A stretch of 64,000 bases of DNA from Locusta migratoria (taxonomy: Eukaryota; Arthropoda; Insecta; Orthoptera; Acrididae): assembly GCA_026315105.1 (NCBI GenBank), contig CM048746.1, forward strand, positions 147,790,730 through 147,854,729. Reading direction: 5' to 3'. Below are positions 10,380-21,169 of this stretch, one piece after another. Below the pieces are notes generated by a model. The model saw only the letters and a program-made list of their open reading frames with translations. It searched no databases and had not been told where the DNA came from. Made by a program: the position numbers and the translations under genes. Every line of letters begins with the position of its first letter. The first letter of the stretch is position 1.

Positions 10380-10900
10380 TAAAACCAACTATTTACAGCT
10401 GGCAGGCTGGCAGCAGCTGCGTTGGCTGCTCTTCAGCCATGCGAAATACATGTTATGACATACGGTGAAGGGACATAAAAAAGATGAATAAAAAATTGGG
10501 GAATTTAAAAACAATAGACGAGCTGAGTTTTTGAAGGACTAAACGTAAATGAACAAAGACAGAAACATAAATGGGAGAACGAAAACAAGAACAATCAAAC
10601 GGTAATAAAAGCACACATAGTAAAACTGTTTAGGCCACGGCGGCGGTTTAAATGTACATTGGAAGAAACACAAGGGCAAACACGAAGACAGTTGACGGCG
10701 CACATGATGAAACTTGTTGACGCTGATGGCAGAGGCACTGATTAAAAACCACACATGACACTGGACACATTGGCACTGTGCACGTTTTAAAAGGTCGTGA
10801 CGCCCCCGCGGGGGGGGGGGGTGGAGGGGGAGGAGGTGGGACAGGGATGGGGGAAGCGTGGGGCGGGGGGGAGGGGAGGGGAGAGGGAGAAAGGAGGGGA
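10380..10900 (-). repeat. Dispersed repeat with GC/CT-rich head and GGCTGAAGAGCAGC end
   Basis: Read on the minus strand it starts in a pyrimidine tract, passes CAGTGCC..GTGTCCAGTGTCATGTG and the CCGCCGTGGCCTAAA segment, and ends TGGCTGAAGAGCAGCC..GCTGCTGCCAGCC. The same order recurs on the plus strand at 48850-49960. Non-coding; class unknown. Confidence 0.6.
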
Positions 10901-10910
10901 AAGAGGGATT
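10809..10910 (+). other. G-run cluster with quadruplex potential
   Basis: An 11-G run followed by many separate runs of three or more G, all on the plus strand. It is the head of the repeat above. Translated frames through it are Pro/Ser-rich artefacts. The next 350 bases hold no gene. Confidence 0.6.
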
Positions 10911-11267
10911 GACGAGACTCTGGGCGTGGGAGAGGGGTAGCCAAGCGGGTGGGAAAGGGTGTGGACCACTGCAACAACCTATATAACACGCTCGGCCCAA
11001 TCACAGCGCGGTGTAGGGACACTGGAGGTACAGCGCTATCTGCAAAACCTGCTGTTTGTTTATTTGTGCTGGCGATGTCGGAGTTGTGCGCCTTAGGATT
11101 CGGCAACCTTGTCGGCGTCGGTGTTGTTGCGGTTGCGGTGTCGACAGGCGCTTGCCTTTCACGGGAGTTGCTGAGCCGCGACCGAACAGGTTCCTTATTA
11201 CGTTATGTCCCTAGTGAGATAGTACACTGTCTTCATGTTCATCTTATTAAGCCGAGTGAGAGTGTCT

Positions 11268-11412
11268 GTACGCTCTAGGCATCTGTTCCCCGGCGCAGGT
11301 TCGAATCCTCCCTCAGTCAAGGGTGAATGAGTTGTCCTTAGCATAAGTTACAGTAGTTTGTAACTGATGACCACAGCAGTTTTGTCCCATAGCTTTACAA
11401 ACATTTGAAAAT
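11268..11412 (+). repeat. SINE-I, 5'-truncated
   Basis: Box B (CAGGTTCGAATCCTCC) and the whole body and tail are present; the head is lost. Confidence 0.82.
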
Positions 11413-11710
11413 CTTATTAACTCTAGCTTGTTTTCTGTAACATCTTGTTCAGTTACTTCTCCTAGTTATTTCATATTTTTCTGTCTAATTGTTTTCATCT
11501 TTATTTATCATTATGTTTGAATAAATGTTAAGAGGGGCTGCATTATCATATCTTGCTTTCGGTGCACATTACTCTTCTACAATGCGGAGTAAGTTGCGAT
11601 TTTGAACAAACACTGACGGACATTAACTCAAGCTGTAATAGGAAATTTATTGAACTATCTGTTATAATTTAGGAATTACAATATTTTGCCTAATAGATGT
11701 TTCTATAATA

Positions 11711-11752
11711 CACATTCGCATTCTGGCACCATTTTCTGGCGCATCGTCAGTC
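11711..11752 (-). other. Hammerhead-like motif, degenerate
   Basis: The minus strand reads CTGACGA, T, then GCGCCA and TGGTGC arms around GAAAA, followed by a degraded GAAT instead of GAAA. The core half matches 55518-55553 (CTGACGATGCGC). Confidence 0.4.
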
Positions 11753-11808
11753 TAATAGCTTTTAAACTGAGGCAGACTGCTTTCAACGTTCGTCAGAACA
11801 CATTATGC

Positions 11809-11988
11809 AAATGTTCAAATATTTGTAGAGCTTATGGGACTTAACTACGGGGTCATCAGTTTCTAAACGTACAAACTACTTATGAACTAGCTTATACTAA
11901 GGCGGCACAAACGTCCATGCCCGAGGGCGGGATTCGAACCCCCGACCGCAGTGGCCGTGCAGACAACCGCTCGGCCACCGCCGCCGGC
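11809..11988 (-). repeat. SINE-I
   Basis: A 180-bp antisense copy with exact target duplication ACACATTATGC (11798-11808 and 11989-11999). A short deletion removes part of the head. Confidence 0.95.
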
Positions 11989-13500
11989 ACACATTATGCC
12001 TTTTGTTTTGTTGTGTGGAGTATATCTGAGGAAACCCTTATTACACTTCAATTATTATTTTGTCTAAAAATTACCGTTAAAATTGTATACTAAGTGACAA
12101 AGAGATCATTTCTGCCATGTATTAGGCACACGACAAACATACTGTCCCATTCATCAATTCGGAGAAATTTGGTGAACGTAGCTAAAACCATTATAAAGAT
12201 ATATGTACCTAATGTATTGAAAATGTAGTTTCGAGAAACTGAGAAAAGAATGTACAAAGTGTTTTTGACTCTCCATATGCCTCTTCCGGAACATTCCAGT
12301 GGCAAGATATTGCTGGCCAATTGCTTCTTTATCCTCTGCAGTCTTTTTCAGTGTATTTTCCTTACGCTGGACTCTTTAGTGTTGGCTTCTGCAGTCCTTT
12401 CAGCTTCAACTAGTCGCTGACGATCTATGGCGGTCAGAGCAGCTATCATATTATTTCCTGGTCGCATGCCTAATTTGTCCATTACTTTTGTCCTGATAAT
12501 TACACTTTAACTGAAATAGATAACAGCATCCGTCACACCTATTTCGAGTATTTAAGACTATTATAACTATTTAAAAGTAAATAAACCATACATTTGTGGA
12601 AACGGGAGAAATTTGTTTTTCAGATGGAGGCAAAAGCAGTTTTCGATTTTGTAGTCATTTTCACGCCCAGGTCCCCTTAATGTTTGTCATAAATTTGGTT
12701 TTCTCGAAGGAGATAAGCTTTCTTTTTTTAGCTTGTTCTTCGAGGACTTTGTCTCGTAGCTGTTTCTATTGAATCCAAAAAAGGAGATACGTCATTCGAA
12801 AATCCAGTCTATTTTGAAGTTGTCCCTCTTGTAACCTAATCTTTCTCGTGAAATGCCTTTCTCCTAATGACACCCGCCGTTCCCTCATGCCTCACTTCAG
12901 ATTTTATCTCAAAGCTTCTAGGAATTTCACTTATAAATTTCTATTTACAATTTGATTTCATCAGATTTCCTGTAATTACATCTGTGGTTTTCCTATCTTT
13001 TAATCGACTATTTCAAGCTGATTTTATGTTACTGGAATAATTTCGTACTTCTTCTTTGTAAGGGCTAGATGAAACGCTATGGCCTCTTCATATGAATGAA
13101 AACACCAAGGAAAAGTTTCGGGTTTACAGTACCTGCGGGTTTTGTAAGAGTTCAATGAGATGCAAAGCATTTTCTGCAGCGTTTCGCGCTTTAGAGATTT
13201 TAAGCGCGACTCGTACACTTCAGGTGAATGCAGGAGGTCCATATATCGCTAGGCTAATTATTCACGACATATTACACTCTCTCCAGTAATCCTCGTCCTT
13301 TTATCCACCCAAAAGGTTTCTTCAAATGCTGTCAACCAAGTTTCGGTCTCCTGCTGTTTCTCGAAACCGCTGTGGGCAAATGCCAGAATGATTGCTTTGA
13401 AAAGCGTACTGTCGATTTCCTTTGTCATGCTTTCGAAATAAGAGCTTGTCCTCCACTCTTAATAACCTCGATGGCGACGGGATGTCAGTCCCTAAATCTT
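11989..13500. other. No supported gene; possible unclassified element debris
   Basis: On the minus strand around 12330-12480 a conceptual stretch reads LGMRPGNNMIAAL and then DRQRLVEAERTAEANTK, which looks like real, decayed coding text but not of a family I can name. Elsewhere only short frames (for example 13024-13242) without domains. Confidence 0.35.
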
Positions 13501-13539
13501 CCTTCCTTTCTTTAGACAGCTGTATAAAATTTTTAAGGG

Positions 13540-13860
13540 CGCACTCGATAAGAAAGTAGCTAAAGGAAAAACTTTTACTTATTAAAGGAAAAGGAGAAAG
13601 AATAAAACCTTTGAAGTTTGCCGATGGCAGTGTCTTTCTGTCACAGAAGGAGAAATGCTTGGAAGGGCAATTGAAGTATCTTGGAAAGAGTTTATAAGGT
13701 GAACGATGACGAAAGTAAAAGAACTGTCATGCAATGTAGTCGAATGAAATAATTTGATGCGGATGGAGAATCAGATTTGGAAATAACACATTAAAGTAAA
13801 TTATAAGCTTTGCTATTTCTATAGGAATATGACAGTGCTTGAAATACGATTATTCGAGAC
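13540..13860 (+). pseudogene. Possible LINE reverse transcriptase fragment
   Basis: The plus strand reads PLKFADGSVFLSQKEKCLEG, which resembles the FADD catalytic box of LINE enzymes with the second Asp changed to Gly, followed by a linker-like LKYLGKSL. The rest is too decayed to assign. Confidence 0.35.
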
Positions 13861-14220
13861 CTTTGACAATAAATAAATAGAGATAAGCTACGACGGTGAT
13901 TTTAGTTGTTAATGTGTTATGTGTATTTGAGTACAGCGATTGAGTACGTTCTTACAGCCGTATCAAACTGTCCGAAAAGCCCTTGTTTGGAATGGTATTC
14001 AATTTGCATGACATATTGTCTTGAAAGTCGATTATGTCGCCAAATCGTTGACGCTTAATGTGAATATATACACTTTGTTTCTTTTTTGATAGGTTTGTAT
14101 TGATAAAAACAAGACTGTTCACCAGTATGATTTTCTTGCAGAGCTGTTACATGGATTATAAAAAGATTTATGTGTTATTTTATAATTCATATAACATTAA
14201 CTGTGAATTTTCTTCATCAG

Positions 14221-14264
14221 CACTGAAGATGGTTACTCAGTACCCGAAATAGATTTGCTATAAT
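14221..14264 (+). other. Hammerhead-like motif in an element tail
   Basis: CACTGAAGA, T, GGTTAC, TCA, GTACCC, GAAATAGATTTG. One stem mismatch. It matches the repeats at 44430 and 45570. No gene is seen from here to 14794. Confidence 0.5.
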
Positions 14265-15287
14265 AAAAGTAAAAGATTTTTACGTCCAATGCTGTTCTTT
14301 TTAAAGTTTGTATTTTTTTGTATTTCATTCAAGTAGCGGCCGGTGGCTAAATTCCATTGGTTTTGTTTGGGAGTCAAAATGGGACACATCTGTCTCTTCT
14401 TCAAAACACTGTTAATACTTCCGGTTCCATAATAAATCAAATTATATTGTAGGGAACTACTTCAAAACTAAGATTACCTTCCAAATAATTTAATGTGCAA
14501 AATATTGACTTTATGCATGTAATCTATGAAGTTTACATATGATTTCAAAAGTGTGCTTTCATTGGAAGATTCTAAGTGGTCTCATTATCAAATTTGAATG
14601 AATTTATGGTAATATGCACTTCAATTGCGGCAATATCAATGTTTATGAAATGCTATTTCCTTCACTATGCGTCTATCGTAATTTTCCAGATACTTTCGGT
14701 GATGTAAGTGGCTAATGTCTCAAAAATGTACACAAGTTTTACGACATTGTAAGCAGAAGGCAGTTTGTGCGGTGTTTAACTGTCTATCATATATACAGTG
14801 TTTTTCACTAAGTGTGTTTGCCTCTGTAACTTATAAAATAATAGGTGACGGGAAATTTTAATGCGGTAGGTCAACACAACAAATGTTACACTTTCTGCGG
14901 AGCTATGAACATAGTTTATTGTATCATTTTCCAAAGTGTTACAGCACAAAGATATAATTTTTAAATGGAACAATAGCTTTTTCTATCATGCATTGGATTC
15001 GTTGAAACCAGCTGCGTCCAAATCAATTTAAACTACATTCCTATCACTATTAGTTTGGGAGCTACAACCGTTCAAAGTTTCAGGGGCAGATACCACAAAC
15101 GCTGCGCATAATGCAATGCGCCTTCTAAATGTGGTGCGGCCGAGTTGTAACGTCGACGGTGTCACGGAGCGAGTAGCTTCCTCAATGCGCTGTTAGACTG
15201 CCGACTGTCGCCGCACACGGCCGTACACCCGACAGTTGGAGCCACACAAACAACCGGGGCTCAATATACCACAGTTACTGACATCGG

Positions 15288-16579
15288 ATGACGATGGCAT
15301 ACACGAACAACGAGTACGTTGACATGTTGCTGATGCTCGGCGTGTGCCGACACGATGCCCCTGAAGCAGCCACTGCGTATGCCGTGAGATATCCTAGGCG
15401 AAGAGCCCCGGCAGCCATTACGTTCTTACGTGCCGAACAACGACTTCGGGAAACAGGCAGCTTGGTAATGCGCCGCAGTAACAGACGAAGACCTGCAAGA
15501 AGTGAGGAGACGGAGGTCTTTGTTTTAGCTGCACTACACCGCGATCCTCATGTGAGCTTACGAGCCGTTGCTGCAGTCGCTGGTGTCAGTCTCACATCTG
15601 TGTGGCGAATAGGACACGGCCACAGGTTTCACCCGTACCACCTGTCACTGACCCAGGAGAGGCATGGGAACGATTTCCATGCAAGAATGACATTCTGTGA
15701 GTGGGCCAAGCTTAATTTCACGCCGGCCGCGGTGGCCGAGGAGACTAAAGCGCTCCAGTCACGGTCTGCACGGCCACTACGGTCGGGGTTTCGAATCCCC
15801 CCTCGGGCATGGATATTTGTGCCGTCCTAGGTCGTAAGTAGTTGATAAGTAGTTTGTAAGTTTAGCGACTGATGACCCAGTAGTTAAGTCCCATAGACTA
15901 TACAAACATTTGAACATTTCGTAATTTCACGCTGGAGTCTTTACAAAGTGTTATGTTCTCTGATGAGTCCACGCTCACAAATTATGGTGCAGTGAATCGC
16001 CATAACATGCACTACTGGGCCGCAGACAAACCTCGGTGGGTACGACCTGTCGACCGTCAACGTAGGTGGTCTATTAACGTGTGGTGTGGAATCCTTGGGG
16101 ATGAAATAATCGGTCCACACTACTTCCCAGGTACAATGACAGGTGAGTTATATCGCGCTTTTATAGCCGACAGTTGGGGTGGTCTCCTTGAACATGTGTG
16201 TCTACACACGAGAGTCCATACGTGGATGCAGCTCGATGGTCACCCTGACCATTCTGCGCGTGCTGTTGTGGAAGAACTAAACACCAGGTTTGAAGGAAGA
16301 TGGTTGCGGCGCCATGGTCCTCGTGAATGGCTCGCAAGGTCGCCCGATTTAACACCAGTAGATTTCTTTTTGTGCTGGTATCTAAAGGATCGTGTTTATG
16401 TCACTGAGCCCACATCCCCAGATGATGTAAAACGGCGCATCGAGGACGCATGTCGCTCCGTCACACCGGCGATGTTACATCTCGTCCGCAGATCCTTTCG
16501 ACGGCGCATTGCATTATGCATCGAGGAAAATGGACACACATTTGAACATCTCATGCAAATCAACTTCTCACTGCCATAA
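15288..16579 (+). pseudogene. DD41D transposase, split by one SINE
   Basis: This would encode the cut-and-paste transposase of the surrounding element, acting in the nucleus on its TIRs. The N-terminal part (15288-15723) holds YTNNEYVDMLLMLG, a DNA-binding region including GVSLTSVWRIG, and RFHPYHLSLTQ. The C-terminal part (15933-16579) has the catalytic aspartates in MFSDE, in WMQLDGHPDHS and in SPDLTPVDFF; 41 residues separate the last two. Ignoring the SINE and one target copy, the two pieces total 1083 nt, in frame, 360 codons plus stop. So the only visible lesion is the insertion. The start is the first ATG of the open frame. GHPDHS replaces the more common GAPAHF. Confidence 0.9.
15724..15921 (+). 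repeat. SINE-I inside the DD41D transposase
   Basis: Full length with a good box A (GGTGGCCGAGG) and tail CTATACAAACATTTGAACATT. The target duplication TAATTTCACGC (15713-15723 and 15922-15932) is exact. The first bases of the SINE head (GC) overlap the duplication. Confidence 0.96.
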
Positions 16580-16925
16580 CATCCATCACTCACCACACAG
16601 CCATGTATTATGTACAGCGTGTGGTATCTGCCCCTGAAACTTTGAATGGTTGTAGGTCCCAAACTAACAGTGATAGGAATGCAGTTTAAATTGATTTGGA
16701 CGCAACTGGTTTCAACGAATCCAATGCATGATAGAAAAAACTATTGTTCAATTTAATAAATTATATCTTCGTGGTGTAACTCTTTGTAAAATGATACAAT
16801 AAACTATGTTCATTGCTCCGAAGAAAGTGTAACATTTCTTATATTGACCGACCGCATTAAAATTTCCTGTCACCTATTATTTTATAAGTTACAGAGGCAA
16901 ACACACTTAGTGAAACACCCTGTAT

Positions 16926-17045
16926 ATGCGCCAATCGTACCGTCAAATCAGTGACTTCGTAAGAGGACGCATTACTGGTATGAGAGAATGTGATACATAT
17001 ATCCTGGAAATTGCTGTTAGTGTGGGACTAAGTCGTGTTTCGGCA
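16926..17045 (+). pseudogene. N-terminal piece of a Tc1-like transposase
   Basis: Conceptual translation MRQSYRQISDFVRGRITGM, then EIAVSVGLSRVSAVQ, matches the helix-turn-helix opening of Tc1-like transposases. It stops at the neighbouring MITE and nothing of the catalytic part follows. Confidence 0.55.
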
Positions 17046-17227
17046 GTGCAACCCTTCAAAGTTCCGGGGACGGAGGCTGCGAGAGCGTAGCTGATTGGCC
17101 GAGTGGCTATCCCCTGGGGCACGGCCCACTGTCTCATGACCACCAGTCAGTCAGCTACGCTGTCGTAGCCTCCGCTCCCTAAACTTTGAAGGGTTGTAGT
17201 TACAGAGGCAAACACACTTAGTGGAAC
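17046..17227. mobile_element. Foldback MITE related to the DD41D TIR
   Basis: CAACCCTTCAAAGTTCCGGG opens an arm of about 55 bp whose inverse complement closes at about 17196. The next bases (GTTACAGAGGCAAACACACT onward) copy the outermost 40 bp of the 14.8 kb element. It looks like a non-autonomous derivative or recombination product of that family. Confidence 0.7.
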
Positions 17228-19052
17228 ACCCTGGACCGTGCCAAATAAGCATCAAACGAGAAAACTACAAAGAACAAAACTTTTCTAGCTTGAAGGGGGA
17301 AAACAGATGGCATTATGGTTGGCCCGCTAGATGATGCTGCCATAGGTCAAAGGGACACCAACTTCATTTTTTAAAATAGGTAGCCCCCTTTTTATTAGAT
17401 ATTCGTCTAGTACGTAAATAAATATGAATGTTTTATTTGGAACACTTTTTTCGCTTTGTGATAGATGGCGCTGTAATAGTCACAAACGTATAAGTACGTG
17501 ATATCGCGTAACATTTCGCCAGTGAGGACGGTTTTACTTCGTGATACATTATTCGTGTTAAAATGTACGGTTTACCGATTGCAAAAAAGGTCGGTATGGT
17601 ATTTATGTATGGCTATTGTGATCAAAATGCCAAACGGGCCTGTGCTATGTCTGTTGATCGGTATTCTGGAAGACCTTTCGTCGGATAGTTACGTTATTTA
17701 AAGAGACAGGAAGTGTTCAGCCACAAGTGAACCGTCAACTATGATCTTCAACAAATGATGATGCCCAAGTAAGCGTTTTACCTGCAGTTACGGCTAATCC
17801 GCACATCAGTAGCAGACAAATTCAGCGAGAATCGGAAATCTCAAAAACGTCGGTGTTGGGAATTCTACATGAACATAAATTTCACCCGTACCATATTTCT
17901 ATGCACCAGGATTTGCATGGCGAAGAATTTGAACGTTCTGTACAGTTTTGCCACTTGGCACAGAATAAATTACGGGACGATAAAAAATTTTTCACGAGTT
18001 CTGTATAGTGACGAAGCGTCATTCACAAACAGAGGTAAAATAAACCGGCGTAATATATACTATTGGGCAACGAAAAATCAATGATGGCTGCGAAAAATGG
18101 AACATCAGCGACCTTGGCGGGTTAATGTATGGTGCGGCATTATGGGAGGAAGGATAATTGGTCCGCATCGGCCGTGATGTAAATGGTGCAATGTATGCTG
18201 ATTTCTTACGTAATGTTCTACCCATTATACAACAAGATGTTTCACTTAATGACAGAATGGCGATGTACTTTCAACATGATGGATGTCCGGCACATGGCTC
18301 CCGTGCAGTTTAAGCGGTCTTAAATGGAATAGTTAATGACAGGAGGATTGGTCGTAGAAGCACCATACTATGGCCCGCTCTTTCACCGGATCTTACATCG
18401 CGGGATTTCTTACTGTGGGGAAAATTCAAGGATATTTGTTATCTTGATTGACCGACAACGCCTGAAAACATGCATCAGCGCATTGTCAATGCACGTGAGA
18501 ACATTATTGAAGGCGAACTACTAACTACTCGCTGTTGAGAGGAATTTCGTTACGCCTATTGCCAAATGCATTGAAGCTGAAGGACATCATTTTCAGCATT
18601 TATAGAAGTCATGAGGTAATTACAAGTAATCACGCAGTAACAGCTTGCGTTCTCATAATGTATGATAATTTCACTAAAGTACACGCATCACACTGGAGCA
18701 ACAGAAATAAGGTTCAAACATACCTACGTTCCGTGTTTTAATTCAAGAAAACCTACCTGTTACCCACTGTTCGTCTAAAATTCTGAACAATATGTTTGTG
18801 AATATTACAGCGTCAGCTATCACAAAGCGACAAAAGTGTTCCAAGTGAAACATTTATATTTATTTACGTACTAGACGAATATGTAATAAAAATGGGGGTA
18901 CATATTAAAAAAAAAATGCAGTGATAGCGGGCCAACCATAGCGCTATCTGTTTCCCCCCTTCAAGCTAGGAAAGTTTTGTTATTTGCAGTGTTTTAGTTT
19001 GATGCTTATTTCGTGAGATATTTGGCCCGGCCACTAACACTGGACCACCCTG
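17228..19052 (+). mobile_element. Second DD41D transposon, about 250-bp TIRs
   Basis: The left repeat (about 17232-17495) and inverted right repeat (about 18785-19052) share GATGCTTATTT-type ends, GCTTGAAGGGGGAAA, and TATTCGTCTAGTACGTAAATA. The right end is CCACCCTG followed by TA. The left terminus is slightly truncated at the junction with the MITE. A different family from the 14.8 kb element, but the same superfamily and architecture. Confidence 0.88.
17555..18610 (+). pseudogene. DD41D transposase relic
   Basis: Pieces in several frames: KKVGMVFMYGYCDQNAKRA at the N-terminus, VLYSDEASFTNRGKINRRN with the first catalytic Asp, MYFQHDGCPAHGSRAV with the second, and ALSPDLTSRDFLLWG with the third. 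Counting through the frame gives 41 residues between the last two, as in the neighbour. Multiple stops and frameshifts make it inactive. It is more decayed than the 15.3 kb gene. Confidence 0.82.
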
Positions 19053-19352
19053 TAGATATATAAATCTCTTCTTTACTATACTGCTCTAATAACAAATCTT
19101 CTTTATTATACTGGTGAAAAAAAAAGAGGTAGTACAGCTTCGTAGAGTTTTCCAACTAACATTGACCGTTACAACAGTGCCATGGAGTCATGAAATGATT
19201 ACATTTACAGATCATTACCGCTGTCGGTACGCTTGCATCACGTGTCGAACTAAACTGAAAAACTCCTTTTAGTACGTATAGTAGCTTCTACGAGCAACAA
19301 CGCAGGCTCAGATTCTGGCAGCCATTCTATCACACAGATGGAATACTTTATT
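19053..19352. other. No recognisable gene
   Basis: A near-duplicate ATCTTCTTTA(C/T)TATACTG occurs twice at about 19066-19112. Nothing else stands out. Confidence 0.55.
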
Positions 19353-19407
19353 CTGATGATGACTTCCGTAGTGCTGTCGAAATCTAGATAAAATTTTTGT
19401 AATTATT
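19353..19407 (+). repeat. Retroelement-type tail with hammerhead-like motif
   Basis: CTGATGA, T, GAC, a 12-nt loop, GTC, GAAATCTAG. The sequence to ATTATTT is nearly identical to 26691-26750, while the upstream sequences are unrelated, so it is probably the shared 3' end of an element. It resumes at 19922 after a TTAA insertion. Confidence 0.6.
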
Positions 19408-19411
19408 TTAA

Positions 19412-19921
19412 CCCTTTCAGACCTGATCTTTTCTTTATCAAGGAAATTATTTTTAATGCTATAATACACTTAAGTTAAATTTTCAATGATTTTAGAAGCA
19501 AGATTTATACAATTCTATGCACACATTTTCATTGTACAACACTGCGTATACTGAAAAAAAAACAAGGCTTTATTTACGGACTAAATTAATTAATTTTTTA
19601 GTACCAACTGTTGTAGTAAATAAACTGATCGTTCAATAACTACATCGCAAAATAACAACTACTACTTTCAGTTATACAGTGGAATACAAGTAACCCACAA
19701 TTTCCATGTTCTTTGTAGTTCGCCAACTGCGACGCAGTGCGACACTCGCTTCTTAATATTTTTATAGTGATCTTCCGCAGGTGGCAGTAATTGTGCATGA
19801 TGAAATGATTGAACAATCAGGTGCCGTATACATGTTCTTTCCATTGAGAAAAAATGCTTCTGAACCATCTTAGGCACCGTAGAAGTTATGTACACATTTG
19901 TAGCCAGAGGGTCCGAGAGGG
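19412..19921. mobile_element. piggyBac-type MITE, 510 bp
   Basis: Flanked by TTAA on both sides (19408-19411 and 19922-19925), with ends CCCTTTCAGACCTGATC and, inverted, CCCTCTCGGACCCTCTGG. The related locus at 26.75 kb carries the uninterrupted target, confirming the boundaries. The 75-codon minus frame inside it has no domain I can name. Confidence 0.88.
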
Positions 19922-19925
19922 TTAA

Positions 19926-20490
19926 AGCAAGTTGTGGTTAAATTGTTTGTTAGAAAAAGTCTAACATTTACGGTTTTAGTTGAATATTCCATCACATTTC
20001 AAAGCTAATGAACTGACCATCTAGAAATGCATTCTTTCATATCTCGTGTTTCAATTAATCTGTGACTCGGCAATCAAATATCAACAGTAGCTTGTTAGTT
20101 GTGGTATTATTTGAAGTGGTGCACAGTGTTAGATTTTTTCTAACACGGGAGTCTGAACGTAACAATTACTTCTCCTTCCGTGGAAAACCGCCTTGCTTTA
20201 CTATCAGCCTGTCTCTTGTAACATGCGGCTGTGTTCCTTTGTTTTCTCCTGAAACTGTTCAGTCAAGTTACGTCTTTTGTGAGCAAAGTAGATATTCTTA
20301 TTGAGTTTTACGAACTGAATGAAGCAATTGTTTATACAGAATACATGACATTCTCTGTCGGATACGGAAGTATATAAAACTGAAAAACACTGTAAGGGGC
20401 CCGCGGTTTCTTCTTGAAACATAATATTCCGATTTCGAACGGTAGACAAAATCTAGGATGTTATTACTTCAAGTTTGTTCGCTTCGCTAC
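19926..20490. other. Unassigned, with two palindromes
   Basis: TGTTAGAAAAAGTCTAACA (about 19949-19967) and TGTTAGATTTTTTCTAACA (about 20126-20144) are near-perfect palindromes and near-copies of each other. They could be subterminal motifs of the adjoining piggyBac element. A minus frame at 20204-20449 may be further decayed transposase. Confidence 0.4.
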
Positions 20491-20492
20491 TG

Positions 20493-21010
20493 TTAGCGTC
20501 TACAGAATTGTCGCTGTGCATGATGGAAAACATTAGAACATTCTTTTTCTGATTCATTTTTGAGACGTATGAGCAAATGAAGCCGTTGTTGCTTGGTTTT
20601 TCTCCAAATGCTGCTGTTTAGTTGCCTACATTTTACGTCCAGAAGTTCCAGTGGAATTTGTCTTTTATTCTTCCGTAGAGTATCTACTAATGTGAATCGT
20701 TGGTTGGCATACATTTTGTTAGATGTACAATAATTGTCCATCGTCAAGTTTCTGCCTGTTTTGTCAATCGGTCTAATCAATCGTAACACCACTTTCTCTG
20801 CATCATTTGCTACTTGATATGGCCTAGCAGGCTGTTTGCCTGCATATGATTCAATATTTAGCGTATAAGAGGTTCTGGCATAACAAAGCGCATGTACCTT
20901 GGTGCCTATTTTGCAGGCTTGTTTGCTACATACTGCCTGAATTTGAAACATCCGCGGCATTGTTCTAACATCTCGTTTATCGTTGTCAGTGCTTCGGGAC
21001 TATAGCTCTT
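20493..21010 (-). pseudogene. piggyBac transposase relic
   Basis: The minus frame reads KIGTKVHALCYARTSYTLN, then SYAGKQPARPYQV, then NLTMDNYCTSNKMYANQ with a catalytic-type Asp, then TLVDTLRKNKRQIP. This order is typical of the RNase-H-like core of piggyBac/PGBD transposases. About 155 residues are open, against a usual 500-600, so it is a fragment missing the N-terminal and probably the C-terminal parts. A jockey-like LINE tail begins about 160 bp beyond it. Confidence 0.85.
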
Positions 21011-21169
21011 CTTGCAAACGTAAAAAAATTCGACATATTACATGTTCCATACCATGTTTATACTAATTTACAATGCTTTGATAATAACAAAGAAATGAGT
21101 TATTGTATAAACGTGTCTTTTTCTGGCACAAAGATATGAAAAGATGGAAGATCTCATTGTTAGAAAAAA

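Larger units (their letters stand above)
14795..16922 (+). mobile_element. DD41D mariner-superfamily transposon with about 310-bp TIRs
   Basis: The left repeat (about 14795-15105) and the inverted right repeat (about 16615-16922) agree at roughly nine positions in ten over some 300 bp. Both ends are next to TA (14793-14794 and 16923-16924), the Tc1/mariner target. Between them lies one transposase frame broken only by a SINE. TIRs this long are unusual for mariners, where 20-30 bp is typical. Confidence 0.93.

Noticed and set aside
10539..11106. Two overlapping 152-153 codon minus frames
   Set aside because: Pro/Ser-rich text from the G-rich tract in a dispersed repeat; not conserved as protein in the related copy at 48850.
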